Below, piece by piece: positions 31,313 through 39,789 of a stretch of 64,000 nt of DNA. The translations under genes and the position numbers were made by a program. The stretch lies in contig CAZOHT010000005.1 in assembly GCA_964579825.1 (NCBI GenBank), forward strand, positions 1 to 64,000, written 5' to 3'. Each line of letters starts with the position of its first letter. The first letter of the stretch is position 1. The notes below the pieces were generated by a model, which saw nothing but the letters and a program-made list of their open reading frames with translations, was not told the DNA's origin and ran no database searches. The stretch comes from SPCO01 sp964579825 (GTDB taxonomy: Bacteria; Chloroflexota; Limnocylindria; Limnocylindrales; CSP1-4).

Positions 31313-33499
31313 CTCCGGCAGAGCCGTGTCGCCCGCCAGGACATCCATCGGGACGACGCCGTCGCCGGCGCCCGGGCTGCCCTGGATCGCTTCCGCGGTG
31401 CTCCGGTCGCTCATCACCGCGATGACGCTGCGCCACACGGCGGCGACGATCCCGAGGATCGGCACACCGAGGAACATGCCCATGATCCCCGCCAGTTGGC
31501 CGCCGGCTGGGATCGCGATGAGGACGATGGCCGGGTGCAGGCTGACCGCCTTGCCGTACACGATCGGCGCCAGGAAGCTGCCCTGGACGATGTTGAACAC
31601 GACCGTCCAGATCCCCATGATGATGATGTCCTGGGTGGTGCCCACCTTGACCGCGACCAGGAAGGCCAGGAGGGTCCCGATCGCCCCGCCGATGTACGGG
31701 ATGAAGCCGAGGATGAACGACAGGAGCATGATCGGCAGGATCAGCGGCAGGCCCAGGATGAACATGATGATCGCCGTCGTCCCGGCCCCGAACGCCGCGA
31801 GGACGCCGGTACTGATCATGTAGCCGCTGAGGACGGAGATCGCCTTCTGCCCGGCCAGGTCGATCGTCTCGCCACGCCATCCATGGAAGCGCCGCGTCAC
31901 CGAGGCCCAGCCCGCACTCCCGTCACGCAACAGGTAGAAGGTCAGGATCGCCCCGAGCAGCAACGTCACGGCCAGGCCGGCGAGCGCCTGGATCGCCGAC
32001 GTGAGCGCGCTGATGAAGCCGGAACCGACCTGGCCGGCGATCGTCTTCATGAGGTCGGAGTCGCTGATGTTCGACGCTCCGCCGGTCGTCGTGTCGACGA
32101 GTGACGAGGCATTCTCTGCGAGGCTGGCGATGGAGACGACCACGAGGAAGACGGCGATCCCCCAGCCACCGGCGGTCACGGCCAGGGCCGCCCGACCGGG
32201 ATGCCAGCCTCGCTTCATGAGGGCGAGGACCGCGGGCCGGAACGTCGCGGCGAGGATGATCCCGATCGTGGCGGTCGCCAGGACGAGGGGTACCTGGCCG
32301 ATGATGAAGAGGGTGACCCCGCCCAGGGCCGCGACGATCAGCAGCCGGATGCTCCACTGCCCCAGCCGATCCAGCCAGACCGGGATCTCCGGGTCGTCTT
32401 CGACGTTCCCTTGCGTTCGGCGGGACGGCTCCTCCTCCTGCAGGACGGACACGATCGCGCCCGAGATCGAGACGAAGCAGGCGGCGACCGGGATGGCGAC
32501 GAACAGGCCGAAGATGCCCGCGATCGCGGCACCGGCCGGCAGGACCATGAGGATCACGGCCGGATGCAGGTCCACGGTCTTGCCGTACACGACCGGTCGC
32601 AGCACGTTGCTCACGATGACGTTCCGGACGACCATCAGCGCGAACAGGATGATCGTCGCCGTGCTTCCGAGCGTCCCGAACGTGATCAGCAGGAGGATCA
32701 CGGTCGTGACGGCTCCACCGATGTACGGGATGAAGTTTCCCATGAACACCAGGACGGACAACGGGGCCGCCAGCGGGACGCCGAGGCCGATCAGGACGAG
32801 GAAGACGAAGTCCGTGACGCCATAGACCGCGCCCAGGATGGCCGAGCCGCGGAGGTACCCACCCACGCGCTGCATGGCATCGACCCCGGCCGCCCGGATG
32901 GGCTGGCGGCGCCAGCCCAACGACAGCGGGACCGCCCACGCGAACGCCTTGTCGCCGTCCTGGAGGAGGTAGAACGTCAGGAGGCCGGCCAGGATCGCCA
33001 CGGTGACGACGATCGCTCCGATGCTGGCGATGTCGGAGACCTGGATGGTCAACCAGTTCCGGATGTCGTCCACGAGCTTGCCGGCGATCGCGGCGTATTC
33101 TGGCGGGAGCGTGACGTCCGCGGCGATGGTCTGGAGCCGCTCCACGCCCGCCTGGAGCCCGTCGATCACGGCGACGATCTGCGGCACGAACGCGATGGTG
33201 ATGACGACGACGATCGCCGTGATCGTCAGGATGGCCCCGAGCGTGACGACCCCGGCGGCCTTGGCCCGTCCCCAGCCACGAGCCCGCAGCGCCATCACGT
33301 AGGGGGCGAACGTGGCCGCGACGATACCGGCGACCAGGACGGAGGCGGTCGTCGTGGAGAGTTGCACGCTGAGCCAGATCGCCACGAGGACCAGGCCGAT
33401 CGTGGCCAGGAGACGCCAACCGACGGCGCCGAGCCACGACAGCCACTCGGGCGTCAGCGGTCGATGAGGCTGGGACTCGCTCAGGGGGCCAGACTGCAT
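31295..33499 (-). CDS. Tandem AI-2E family (PerM/YdiK-like) permease
   Basis: A 734-aa protein made of two complete AI-2E transporter units. Both halves show the family end pattern: FIPYIGGAVTT with VLRPVVYGKTVDLHPAVIL in the first (residues about 20-370), and FIPYIGGAIGT with APIVYGKAVSLHPAIVL in the second (about 395-710). Each half has about seven to eight helices. Single-unit members (about 350 aa) export small solutes or Na+ in exchange for H+. TATGAT lies 6 nt before the ATG (leaderless). Confidence 0.85.
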   Translation of the reverse strand: MQSGPLSESQPHRPLTPEWLSWLGAVGWRLLATIGLVLVAIWLSVQLSTTTASVLVAGIVAATFAPYVMALRARGWGRAKAAGVVTLGAILTITAIVVVITIAFVPQIVAVIDGLQAGVERLQTIAADVTLPPEYAAIAGKLVDDIRNWLTIQVSDIASIGAIVVTVAILAGLLTFYLLQDGDKAFAWAVPLSLGWRRQPIRAAGVDAMQRVGGYLRGSAILGAVYGVTDFVFLVLIGLGVPLAAPLSVLVFMGNFIPYIGGAVTTVILLLITFGTLGSTATIILFALMVVRNVIVSNVLRPVVYGKTVDLHPAVILMVLPAGAAIAGIFGLFVAIPVAACFVSISGAIVSVLQEEEPSRRTQGNVEDDPEIPVWLDRLGQWSIRLLIVAALGGVTLFIIGQVPLVLATATIGIILAATFRPAVLALMKRGWHPGRAALAVTAGGWGIAVFLVVVSIASLAENASSLVDTTTGGASNISDSDLMKTIAGQVGSGFISALTSAIQALAGLAVTLLLGAILTFYLLRDGSAGWASVTRRFHGWRGETIDLAGQKAISVLSGYMISTGVLAAFGAGTTAIIMFILGLPLILPIMLLSFILGFIPYIGGAIGTLLAFLVAVKVGTTQDIIIMGIWTVVFNIVQGSFLAPIVYGKAVSLHPAIVLIAIPAGGQLAGIMGMFLGVPILGIVAAVWRSVIAVMSDRSTAEAIQGSPGAGDGVVPMDVLAGDTALPEPPGPA

Positions 33500-33554
33500 C
33501 GGCGCATCATAGGGGATGCGATGGCGCCATCCGCGACGGATCCCGACCGACCCG

Positions 33555-34325
33555 TCAGGGTGTCGAGGCGTCTGCCGGATCGTCCGTGGCGGCCGCCACG
33601 GCCTGCGCCGCGTCATCGGCCGGCTCCTCGGCCGGCTTGGTGACGCGCGGCGCCAGGAACGAGTTCGCGAGGAAGCCCGTGAGCGTCCCGAACAGGCCGA
33701 CGCCCACGATGATGATGACGGACCCGATGAGGCGGCCCAGGTTGGTCACCGGGTAGCGGTCTCCGTAGCCGACGGTCGACATCGTGACGAGGGAGTACCA
33801 CAGGGCGTCGGAGCCGGTCTTGATGTTCCCGTTCGGATCGCGGATCTCCACGGCGAGGATCGCGACGCTGCCGAATTCCCACATCAGGATGGCGATGAAG
33901 ACCACGAGCAGGAGCGAACTGGACGCGCGCGCCTCGCCCAGGTCGTGGAGTGCCTTGGCCGTTCCGCCCTCGGCTCCAAGCTTCCGGACGACGCGGATGA
34001 TCCGCACGATCCGTGCGAACCGCAGGAACGGCACGCAGCTGATGAGGTCCAGCCAGCCCAGCCCTTGCACGAAATACAGGCGGCGATCCTTCGCCTTCCG
34101 GAGTCGGGCGAAGAAGTCGGCCAGGAAGATGATGCTGATCGACACGTCGACGACCGCGACGACCGTGCCGATCTCGCTCACCCTGGCCAGGAACACGAGC
34201 AGCATGTTCGTGATCGACAGGATCGCCAGGCCGAAGACGAACATCTCCCAGCCGATCGGGAGTTCCGTGCGGTTGGCTGCGGGGTCGTATCGCTTTGGCT
34301 TGGCCGGGGCCGCGGGCGCGGTCAA
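33555..34325 (-). CDS. Voltage-gated-like potassium channel (ion transport protein)
   Basis: A 256-aa six-helix channel subunit. An arginine-rich S4-like helix (RFARIVRIIRVVRKLG, 102-117) and the selectivity filter TVGYGD (184-189) are both plain, with the last helix at 198-220. It should form a tetrameric K+ channel. The start is TTG 34325, with AAGGAG close upstream. The tail is acidic. It is downstream of no obvious operon and is convergent to nothing; the tandem permease follows on the same strand after 55 bp. Confidence 0.88.
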   Translation of the reverse strand: MTAPAAPAKPKRYDPAANRTELPIGWEMFVFGLAILSITNMLLVFLARVSEIGTVVAVVDVSISIIFLADFFARLRKAKDRRLYFVQGLGWLDLISCVPFLRFARIVRIIRVVRKLGAEGGTAKALHDLGEARASSSLLLVVFIAILMWEFGSVAILAVEIRDPNGNIKTGSDALWYSLVTMSTVGYGDRYPVTNLGRLIGSVIIIVGVGLFGTLTGFLANSFLAPRVTKPAEEPADDAAQAVAAATDDPADASTP

Positions 34326-34413
34326 TGCACACTCCTTCGTGGGTGGGTCGAGTCATCGTACGCCACGAGTCGCGCTGTCAGATACGCTGTCCCACCCTAG
34401 GAAAGGACCGTCC

Positions 34414-35319
34414 ATGACCATGCGCATCGGGCTGGTGATGCCGATCGCCGAGGACGATGGCCTCGACGGTCGGATCCCGTCGTATCGGGCCATAAGGTCG
34501 ATGGCGCTGGCAGCGGAGGCGGGCGGCCTGGACTCGGTCTGGGTGTTCGACCATCTCCTGTTCCGGTCCGATGGCGAGACGACGGGGATCCACGAGTGCT
34601 GGACGATCATGGCGGCCCTCGCCGAGGCCACGACGCGGGTCCAACTCGGGTCCATCGTCATGTGCACCAGCTTCCGGAACCCGGCCCTGCTGGCCAAGAT
34701 GGCCGCGACCCTCGATCACGTGAGTGACGGCCGTCTCATCCTCGGCATCGGCTGTGGCTGGCATGACCCCGAGTACGAGGCGTTCGGCTACCCGACCGAC
34801 CACAAGGTGGGCCGCTTCGAGGAGGCCCTGACGGTCATCCGTGGGCTCATCCGCGATGGTCGAGCGGACCTCGACGGACGCTGGGTGCAGGCGCGCGACG
34901 CGGTCCTCCTCCCGCCGGCGCGCCCGGACCTGCCCATCCTCATCGCGGCCAAGCGGCCCAGGATGCTGGAGCTGACCGCGCGCCACGCGGACGCCTGGAA
35001 CCTGGCCTGGTTCGGGCTGCCGAGCGAGCGCTTCGAGTCGGTTCGCGCGGACCTCGCGGCGGCGTGCGCGACCGTCGAGCGCGATCCGGCGACCCTCGAC
35101 GTCACGGCCGGCCTCACGATCCGGTACGTGTCGGCGCTGCCGACGGGGAAGGTGCCGGACACATCGCCCGCCCTCGACGGCGACGACGAGGCCGCCGTCC
35201 TCGCGGGCTTCGAGGCCTGGCGCGCGATCGGGGCCGACCATCTGATCGTCGGGCTGGACCCGTGCACGCCCGAGACGGTGGCTCGGTTCACCTCGGCCGT
35301 CGCCACCTGGCGGGCCTGA
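34414..35319 (+). CDS. LLM class flavin-dependent oxidoreductase
   Basis: A 301-aa luciferase-like monooxygenase. GLDSVWVFDHLL near residue 40, LGSIVMCTSFRNPALLAKMA near 75, and VSDGRLILGIGCGWHDPEYEAFG near 105 are the diagnostic beta/alpha barrel parts of the F420/FMN-dependent group. The coenzyme (F420 or FMN) cannot be told from these motifs alone. The start at 34414 has GAAAGGA upstream and a TACGCT hexamer about 30 bp before. The substrate is unknown. Confidence 0.87.
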   Translation: MTMRIGLVMPIAEDDGLDGRIPSYRAIRSMALAAEAGGLDSVWVFDHLLFRSDGETTGIHECWTIMAALAEATTRVQLGSIVMCTSFRNPALLAKMAATLDHVSDGRLILGIGCGWHDPEYEAFGYPTDHKVGRFEEALTVIRGLIRDGRADLDGRWVQARDAVLLPPARPDLPILIAAKRPRMLELTARHADAWNLAWFGLPSERFESVRADLAAACATVERDPATLDVTAGLTIRYVSALPTGKVPDTSPALDGDDEAAVLAGFEAWRAIGADHLIVGLDPCTPETVARFTSAVATWRA

Positions 35320-35325
35320 CGCGGC

Positions 35326-36228
35326 TCAGTCGGTCTCGATCCGACGGGGCGCCAGGCGCGGTCCGTACATCGGAGGACGCAGCCCGCTGAGCTCCAGCAG
35401 GCGGACGACGTACGCGCGTCGACCGGCGTACGGCGCCAGCAGCTCGAGCATCCGGTCGTCCGTCCCGCGTGGCTCGCCGGCAAGCGCGAACGACACGAGG
35501 TTCTTGAGGTGGAAGTCGCCGACGCTCACGGCGTCCGGATCGCCCAACGCCCGGACGGCGACCTCGGCGGCGGTCCACGGCCCGAGACCGGGGAGTGCCG
35601 TGAGTCGCACGCGGGCCTCGTCGGGCGGCAGGTCGGAGGTCGCCTCGAACCAGGCGCCGCGGGCGGCGACGCGACGGATGAGGTCGGCACGACGCCGTTC
35701 GACCCCATACGGGTGGTAGGCGTAGTAGGGAAGGGCGGCCAGCGCGGCGTCGGGCGGCGGCAGGCGGAGGCGCAGGTCGGCGGGACCGGGGGCCACGGTC
35801 CCGTGGTCGCGGACGAGGCCGAACCAGGCACGCCGCGCCTCCGTGCCGGTGACCTTCTGCTCGAGGATGGCGGGCACGAGTGACGCCATGACCGCCCGCG
35901 TGTTGGGGATGCGGATCCCCGGGTGTCGCCGCGCGAGGTCCCGCACGAGGGGATAGGGGCCATCCAGCGATCCCGGTTCCGGCGGAACGCCGATGAGGTC
36001 GTCGAGCCGGTCCAGGACGGCGTCCGCGGTCGCGCCCCACGCCTCGGCGTGGAGGCTGGCGCCGTCCTGGGAGAGGGCGAGCGTGGCGTCGCCGTCGGCG
36101 GTCCGCAGGGCCAGCCAGGCCCGTCCGGGCGCCGTCCGGGCGGTCCGATCGCCCGGCCCGCGCGAGAGAGGAGCGAGCGTGCGAACGAGGTCGAGTGGCG
36201 CGGCCAGCGCGACCGTGCGCGTGGGCAT
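35326..36228 (-). CDS. DNA-3-methyladenine glycosylase (AlkA-like, HhH-GPD)
   Basis: A 300-aa base-excision DNA glycosylase. The helix-hairpin-helix GLGPWTA (about 214-220) is followed by ALGDPDAVSVGDFHLKN, where Asp238 is in the position of the catalytic aspartate of the HhH-GPD superfamily. The region ILEQKVTGTEARRA near 121 corresponds to the AlkA/OGG1 'QQQVS..AA' helix. It removes alkylated purines, probably. It ends 6 bp from the convergent LLM gene. Confidence 0.82.
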   Translation of the reverse strand: MPTRTVALAAPLDLVRTLAPLSRGPGDRTARTAPGRAWLALRTADGDATLALSQDGASLHAEAWGATADAVLDRLDDLIGVPPEPGSLDGPYPLVRDLARRHPGIRIPNTRAVMASLVPAILEQKVTGTEARRAWFGLVRDHGTVAPGPADLRLRLPPPDAALAALPYYAYHPYGVERRRADLIRRVAARGAWFEATSDLPPDEARVRLTALPGLGPWTAAEVAVRALGDPDAVSVGDFHLKNLVSFALAGEPRGTDDRMLELLAPYAGRRAYVVRLLELSGLRPPMYGPRLAPRRIETD

Positions 36229-36315
36229 CGGGTCGGGATCCCCCTGGTCTCGATTTGGTCACAGGTCGCGCCGAAATCCCCGGACAGGACCAGATAGTGC
36301 TAAGGTACCCCTGAC

Positions 36316-36924
36316 GTGCGACGCACAAGAGTCGTCGCGGGCATGGCGCTCATCGCCCTGTTCGCCGCGGTCGCCGTCCCCGGACCGGTCGGATCGAGGG
36401 CCCCCAGCCCCACCGACCAGGTGGCCCCGGAACGCTTCCAACGCGTGGAGGTGGCCACGCCTGTCCGCGGGCCGGAGATGACGACGCTGCCCCTCGATCC
36501 AGGGGCCGGTTCAGACGGGACCCTGGATCAACACTCGACCCTGTTCGAGCCGACGACGCGAACCGAGCCACCCCAGGCTCGTGTTCCGGTCGCCCAGCCT
36601 CAGCCGGCGGTCGAGTCGATCGCCAAGAAGGTCTGGCACACGGACCGGAACATCTCCTGGTATGGACCCGGCTTCTACGGCAAGCGCACGGCATGCGGTC
36701 AGGCGCTGACGACGACGCTCGTCGGGGTCGCCCACCGGACGCTCGCGTGCGGGACGAAGGTCACGTTCCGGAACCCGGCCAACGGTCGGATCGTGACCGT
36801 GCCGGTCGTGGATCGCGGCCCATTCGTGTCGGGTCGCTCCTGGGACCTGACCGGTGGGGCGTGCGTCAAGCTGGGCGCCTGCCGCACGGGCACGCTCCAG
36901 TGGAAGCTCGCCGGCGGCAACTGA
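36316..36924 (+). CDS. RlpA-like double-psi beta-barrel secreted protein
   Basis: A 202-aa protein (GTG start). An N-terminal membrane helix/signal (residues 5-25) is followed by a Pro/Thr-rich linker to about 105 and a double-psi beta-barrel: ISWYGPGFYGKRTACGQALT, GTKVTFRNPANGR, and VPVVDRGPFVSGRSWDL. The family (RlpA/expansin-like/3D) acts on peptidoglycan, some as lytic transglycosylases. Two further Cys may form a disulfide. TAAGGT ends 9 nt before the GTG. The repeat array follows its stop by 88 bp. Confidence 0.8.
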   Translation: MRRTRVVAGMALIALFAAVAVPGPVGSRAPSPTDQVAPERFQRVEVATPVRGPEMTTLPLDPGAGSDGTLDQHSTLFEPTTRTEPPQARVPVAQPQPAVESIAKKVWHTDRNISWYGPGFYGKRTACGQALTTTLVGVAHRTLACGTKVTFRNPANGRIVTVPVVDRGPFVSGRSWDLTGGACVKLGACRTGTLQWKLAGGN

Positions 36925-36958
36925 CGATCCTCGCTCCGGCCGGGGGCGCGGGCCGGGC

Positions 36959-37005
36959 GCGTGGCGGGCGCGTGGCGGGGACGCGTGGCGGGGACGCGTG
37001 GCGGG
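36959..37005 (+). repeat. Short tandem repeat GCGTGGCGGG, four copies
   Basis: GCGTGGCGGG starts at 36959, 36970, 36983 and 36996 (steps of 11, 13 and 13). It lies directly before the 52-bp array and may be slippage-prone DNA. Confidence 0.8.
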
Positions 37006-37012
37006 CGCTCGT

Positions 37013-37528
37013 GCTGGCTCTGAGCCGGCGATCTCGGTCGCGTCGCTCCTGGAGCGAGCCCGATGCTGGCTCTGAGCNNNNNNNNNNNNNNNNNNNNNNN
37101 NNNNNNNNNNNNNNNNNNNNNNNNNNNNNNNNNNNNNNNNNNNNNNNNNNNNNNNNNNNNNNNNNNNNNNNNNNNNNCGGCGATCTCGGTTGCGTCGTTC
37201 CTGGAGCGAGCCCGATGCTGGCTCTGAGCCGGCGATCTCGGTTGCGTCGTTCCTGGAGCGAGCCCGATGCTGGCTCTGAGCCGGTGATCCATGCTGTCCG
37301 AGTCCGGGTGCGCGTCCACCGCTGGCTCTGAGCCAGCAAGACGTGCGCTCCCGCCGACCACGACACCGGATCGCGGGCTGTGAGCCAGCACCCAGACAAC
37401 GGTTGCCCCGATCCGGTCAAGATCGCGGGCTCTGAGCCAGCGCCACGACTGACTGCGATCCCATCCGGTCAAGATCGCGGGCTCTGAGCCAGCGCCACGA
37501 CTGACTGCGACCCGATCCGGTGCCAGGA
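37013..37528. repeat. Phased array of 52-bp units with palindromic GCTGGCTCTGAGCCAGC core
   Basis: Core starts are 37013, 37065, (gap), 37165, 37217, 37269, 37321, 37373, 37425 and 37477: exactly 52 bp apart on each side of the gap. The core is an inverted repeat (GCTGGCTC-T-GAGCCAGC, perfect at 37321; the inner GGCT...GAGCC kept in nearly all). The 35 bp between cores ranges from almost identical (units at 37165 and 37217) to unrelated (units at 37269, 37321 and 37373). No coding frame is preserved, since 52 is not a multiple of 3. The array fills the spacer between the RlpA-like and DUF2277 genes. Function unknown. Confidence 0.9.
37078..37177. other. Assembly gap of 100 N inside the repeat array
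   Basis: Exactly 100 N, a conventional gap size. The bases on both sides belong to near-identical 52-bp units, and the phase across the gap is broken (37065 to 37165 is not a multiple of 52), so the true array length is unknown. Confidence 0.98.
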
Positions 37529-37594
37529 CATGGTCGACCGCGACCCGCCGGCATGTGACTGGCGCCCGGGACGGACGCGGGCTACCGTAGCGGC

Positions 37595-37867
37595 ATGTGC
37601 CGAAGCATCAAGACCCTGCGTCGTGCCGAGACGGCGGCCACGACGGGCGAACTGGAGGCCGCCGCCCGCCAGTACGTCCGCAAGATCAGCGGCTATCGGA
37701 CCCCGTCGGCGCGCAACGCCGAGGTCTTCGATGCGGCCGTGGCCGACGTCATGGCGTCGTCCCGTCGTCTCATGGAGGCCCTCGGTGTGGCGGTGATGGA
37801 CGGACCGGATCCGATGGACCGGCCACGACCGCCGCGCGTCCCGTCGGCCGAGACCGCCCACGGCTGA
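37595..37867 (+). CDS. DUF2277 family protein
   Basis: A 90-aa protein opening MCRSIKTLR and continuing AARQYVRKISGYRTPS, the signature of DUF2277, a small conserved cytoplasmic protein of unknown function with an invariant early Cys. TACCGT lies exactly 6 nt before the ATG, predicting a leaderless mRNA. The phased repeat array is directly upstream, about 65-120 bp from the predicted start of transcription. Confidence 0.88.
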   Translation: MCRSIKTLRRAETAATTGELEAAARQYVRKISGYRTPSARNAEVFDAAVADVMASSRRLMEALGVAVMDGPDPMDRPRPPRVPSAETAHG

Positions 37868-37933
37868 CCCGCCCGGCGCGGCGACACTCGCGGGAGCCCC
37901 ATCCCGCCATGACCCGCGCAGAGGGACGCTCCC

Positions 37934-39058
37934 ATGACGCGCCGCCACACGCCGTACTACCACAAGCTCGTCGCGCTGGGCGCCGAACTCGTCGATCGGA
38001 TCGGCTATGACGCCGCCCTGCGATTCACCACCGTCGCCGAGGAGCACCTCGCGACGCGCGAGCGGGTCGGCGTGTACGACGTCTACCACCAGGGCGCCTT
38101 GGACCTGAAAGGCCCGGATGCGGAGGCCCTCCTGTCGCGCCTCCTCGTCAACGACCCGCGCCGCCTGACCGACGGCGGCGTCCTCTATTCATCGCTGTGC
38201 AACGTCGACGGCGGGATGGTCGACGACCTCACCGTCTACCGCCTGGCCGGCGATCACTTCTGGCTGTGCCCGACGCCGTCGCGCGTCGTCGTCGTGGACG
38301 CCTGGATCCGCGACCACACCGACGGCCAGCGGGCGTACCTGACCGACATCGTGTCCGGGACGGCGTTCCTCTCCCTCCAGGGTCCGCGCTCGCGCGACAC
38401 GCTGGCCGCGATGACCGACCTCGACCTCTCGACCGAGGCCTTGCCGTACTACCGGTTCAGCCGTGGGGTCGTCGCCGAGGTGCCGACCCTGGTCGCGCGG
38501 ACCGGCTACTCCGGCGAGCTGGGCTACGAGCTGTTCTTCCCGCGCGAGTACGCCGAGGGGATGTGGGACGCCGCCTTCGCCGCTGGCGAACCGTTCGGGA
38601 TCGTCCCGTGCGGCCTCGGCGCCCTGCGCTCGGTCCGGATGGAGAAGAAGTACCCGTTGTACGGGCTGGACCTGAACGAGACGACCAGTCCGCTCGAGGC
38701 TTCGCTCGGCTGGACCGTCCGATTCGAGAAGGGCGACTTCGTGGGGCGCGACGCCCTGCTTCGCCAGCGGGACGCCGGGCTGACCCGGCGGTTGGTCGGG
38801 ATCGAGCTGGGCGCCGGTGACCCCCTCCCCAAGGCGGACGATCCGATCGCGACCGATGGCGCGGACGTCGGCTCGGTGACCTCCTCGGATGTCGGTCACG
38901 CCGTCAGCCGGACGCTGGCGATGGGCTACGTCGCGCCGGCGACGGCCGTTGACGGCACGGCCGTGACGATCACGCTGGCGGAGACCGGCCACGTCCTCGC
39001 CGGGACGGTCAGGACCGAGGCCTTCTACGACCCGGGCCGGGAGCGAGTCCGGGCCTGA
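37934..39058 (+). CDS. GcvT-like aminomethyltransferase family protein
   Basis: A 374-aa folate-binding GcvT-fold protein: VYDVYHQGALDLKGPDAEAL near 45, DGGMVDDLTVYRL near 95, RTGYSGELGYELFF near 185, and a C-terminal barrel ending MGYVAPAT. The Asp of the GGMVDD motif corresponds to the catalytic Asp of aminomethyltransferase (T-protein). No gcvH or gcvP is nearby, so it may be a demethylase-type relative acting on a methylamine or sarcosine-like substrate. GAGGGA precedes the ATG. Confidence 0.82.
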   Translation: MTRRHTPYYHKLVALGAELVDRIGYDAALRFTTVAEEHLATRERVGVYDVYHQGALDLKGPDAEALLSRLLVNDPRRLTDGGVLYSSLCNVDGGMVDDLTVYRLAGDHFWLCPTPSRVVVVDAWIRDHTDGQRAYLTDIVSGTAFLSLQGPRSRDTLAAMTDLDLSTEALPYYRFSRGVVAEVPTLVARTGYSGELGYELFFPREYAEGMWDAAFAAGEPFGIVPCGLGALRSVRMEKKYPLYGLDLNETTSPLEASLGWTVRFEKGDFVGRDALLRQRDAGLTRRLVGIELGAGDPLPKADDPIATDGADVGSVTSSDVGHAVSRTLAMGYVAPATAVDGTAVTITLAETGHVLAGTVRTEAFYDPGRERVRA

Positions 39059-39138
39059 GGGCGGACGCGCTCCGGCGTGCCGACTCGGCCATGCCCATCC
39101 GGCCCTGGATCGGGGCCCGCGCCTATCATGGGCCGATC

Positions 39139-39741
39139 ATGCACCGCTGGATCCTCGGGATGACCCTCGCCGTATCGGTCCTCGTCGTCGACGGATGCGG
39201 ATCGACCGAGACCCCATCGCCATCCACCGCGGTCCTCGGGCCGTGGCAGCCCGGCCCCTTCGAACGCCTTGACCAGGCATTGGCCGACGCCGCCGAGGAC
39301 CAGTGCCGCGCCAATACGCCGCAGGCCAGCGGCCTGCCCGTCGTCCTCCACGACCAGCGGGGCGACGGCGTCGACACCGTCGTCTTCGCCGGTCCCGATG
39401 CCCGCGCTTCCTGCCAGGTCGCGGGCGATGCGACCGGCAAGGTGACCTGGCTGACCGGGTCGGCGACCCGGGGCCCGGTGACCGATCATCCGGAGGCCGA
39501 CGGCATCACGGTGGACGCGATGGCCTCGACGTCCGATTCCCAGGCCGGGACCGTCAGCGACATCTCCGGGCGAGCCGGGCCCGCCATCGCCACCGTTCGG
39601 ATCCAGCTCGACGACGGGCGCGAGATCACCGCGACCACGGCCAACGGCTGGTTCTACGCGTGGTGGCCGGGCGAGTCCGTGGCGATCGCCCTCGCCGGTG
39701 ACGACATCCTGGGTCGGATGATCGCGTCGGCCACCCCGTGA
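39139..39741 (+). CDS. Putative lipoprotein
   Basis: A 200-aa protein with a signal helix (ILGMTLAVSVLVVDGC) ending in a plausible lipobox VDGC at Cys20. The mature part is soluble and beta-rich with two more Cys (DQCRANTP, ASCQVAG). No family is recognised. A TATCAT hexamer ends 9 nt before the ATG. The next gene on the same strand follows after 48 bp. Confidence 0.55.
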   Translation: MHRWILGMTLAVSVLVVDGCGSTETPSPSTAVLGPWQPGPFERLDQALADAAEDQCRANTPQASGLPVVLHDQRGDGVDTVVFAGPDARASCQVAGDATGKVTWLTGSATRGPVTDHPEADGITVDAMASTSDSQAGTVSDISGRAGPAIATVRIQLDDGREITATTANGWFYAWWPGESVAIALAGDDILGRMIASATP

Positions 39742-39789
39742 TCCGTCGGGCCTCGACGCTCCCGGCGTCCCGCCGATAGGCCGGCCGAC

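Noticed and set aside
32201..33643. Plus-strand ORF of 480 codons opposite the tandem permease
   Set aside because: Highly charged Asp/Arg/Glu repeats complementary to membrane helices; a classic antisense artefact.
37000..37330. Arg/Ser-rich repeat protein encoded by the array
   Set aside because: Open frames exist on both strands, but a 52-bp period shifts frame at every unit and no ribosome site or start is convincing; the frames also run through the N gap.
37013..37528. CRISPR array
   Set aside because: The regular spacing looks CRISPR-like, but the repeat is only about 17 bp and varies, several spacers are near-identical to each other, and no cas gene is in the window.
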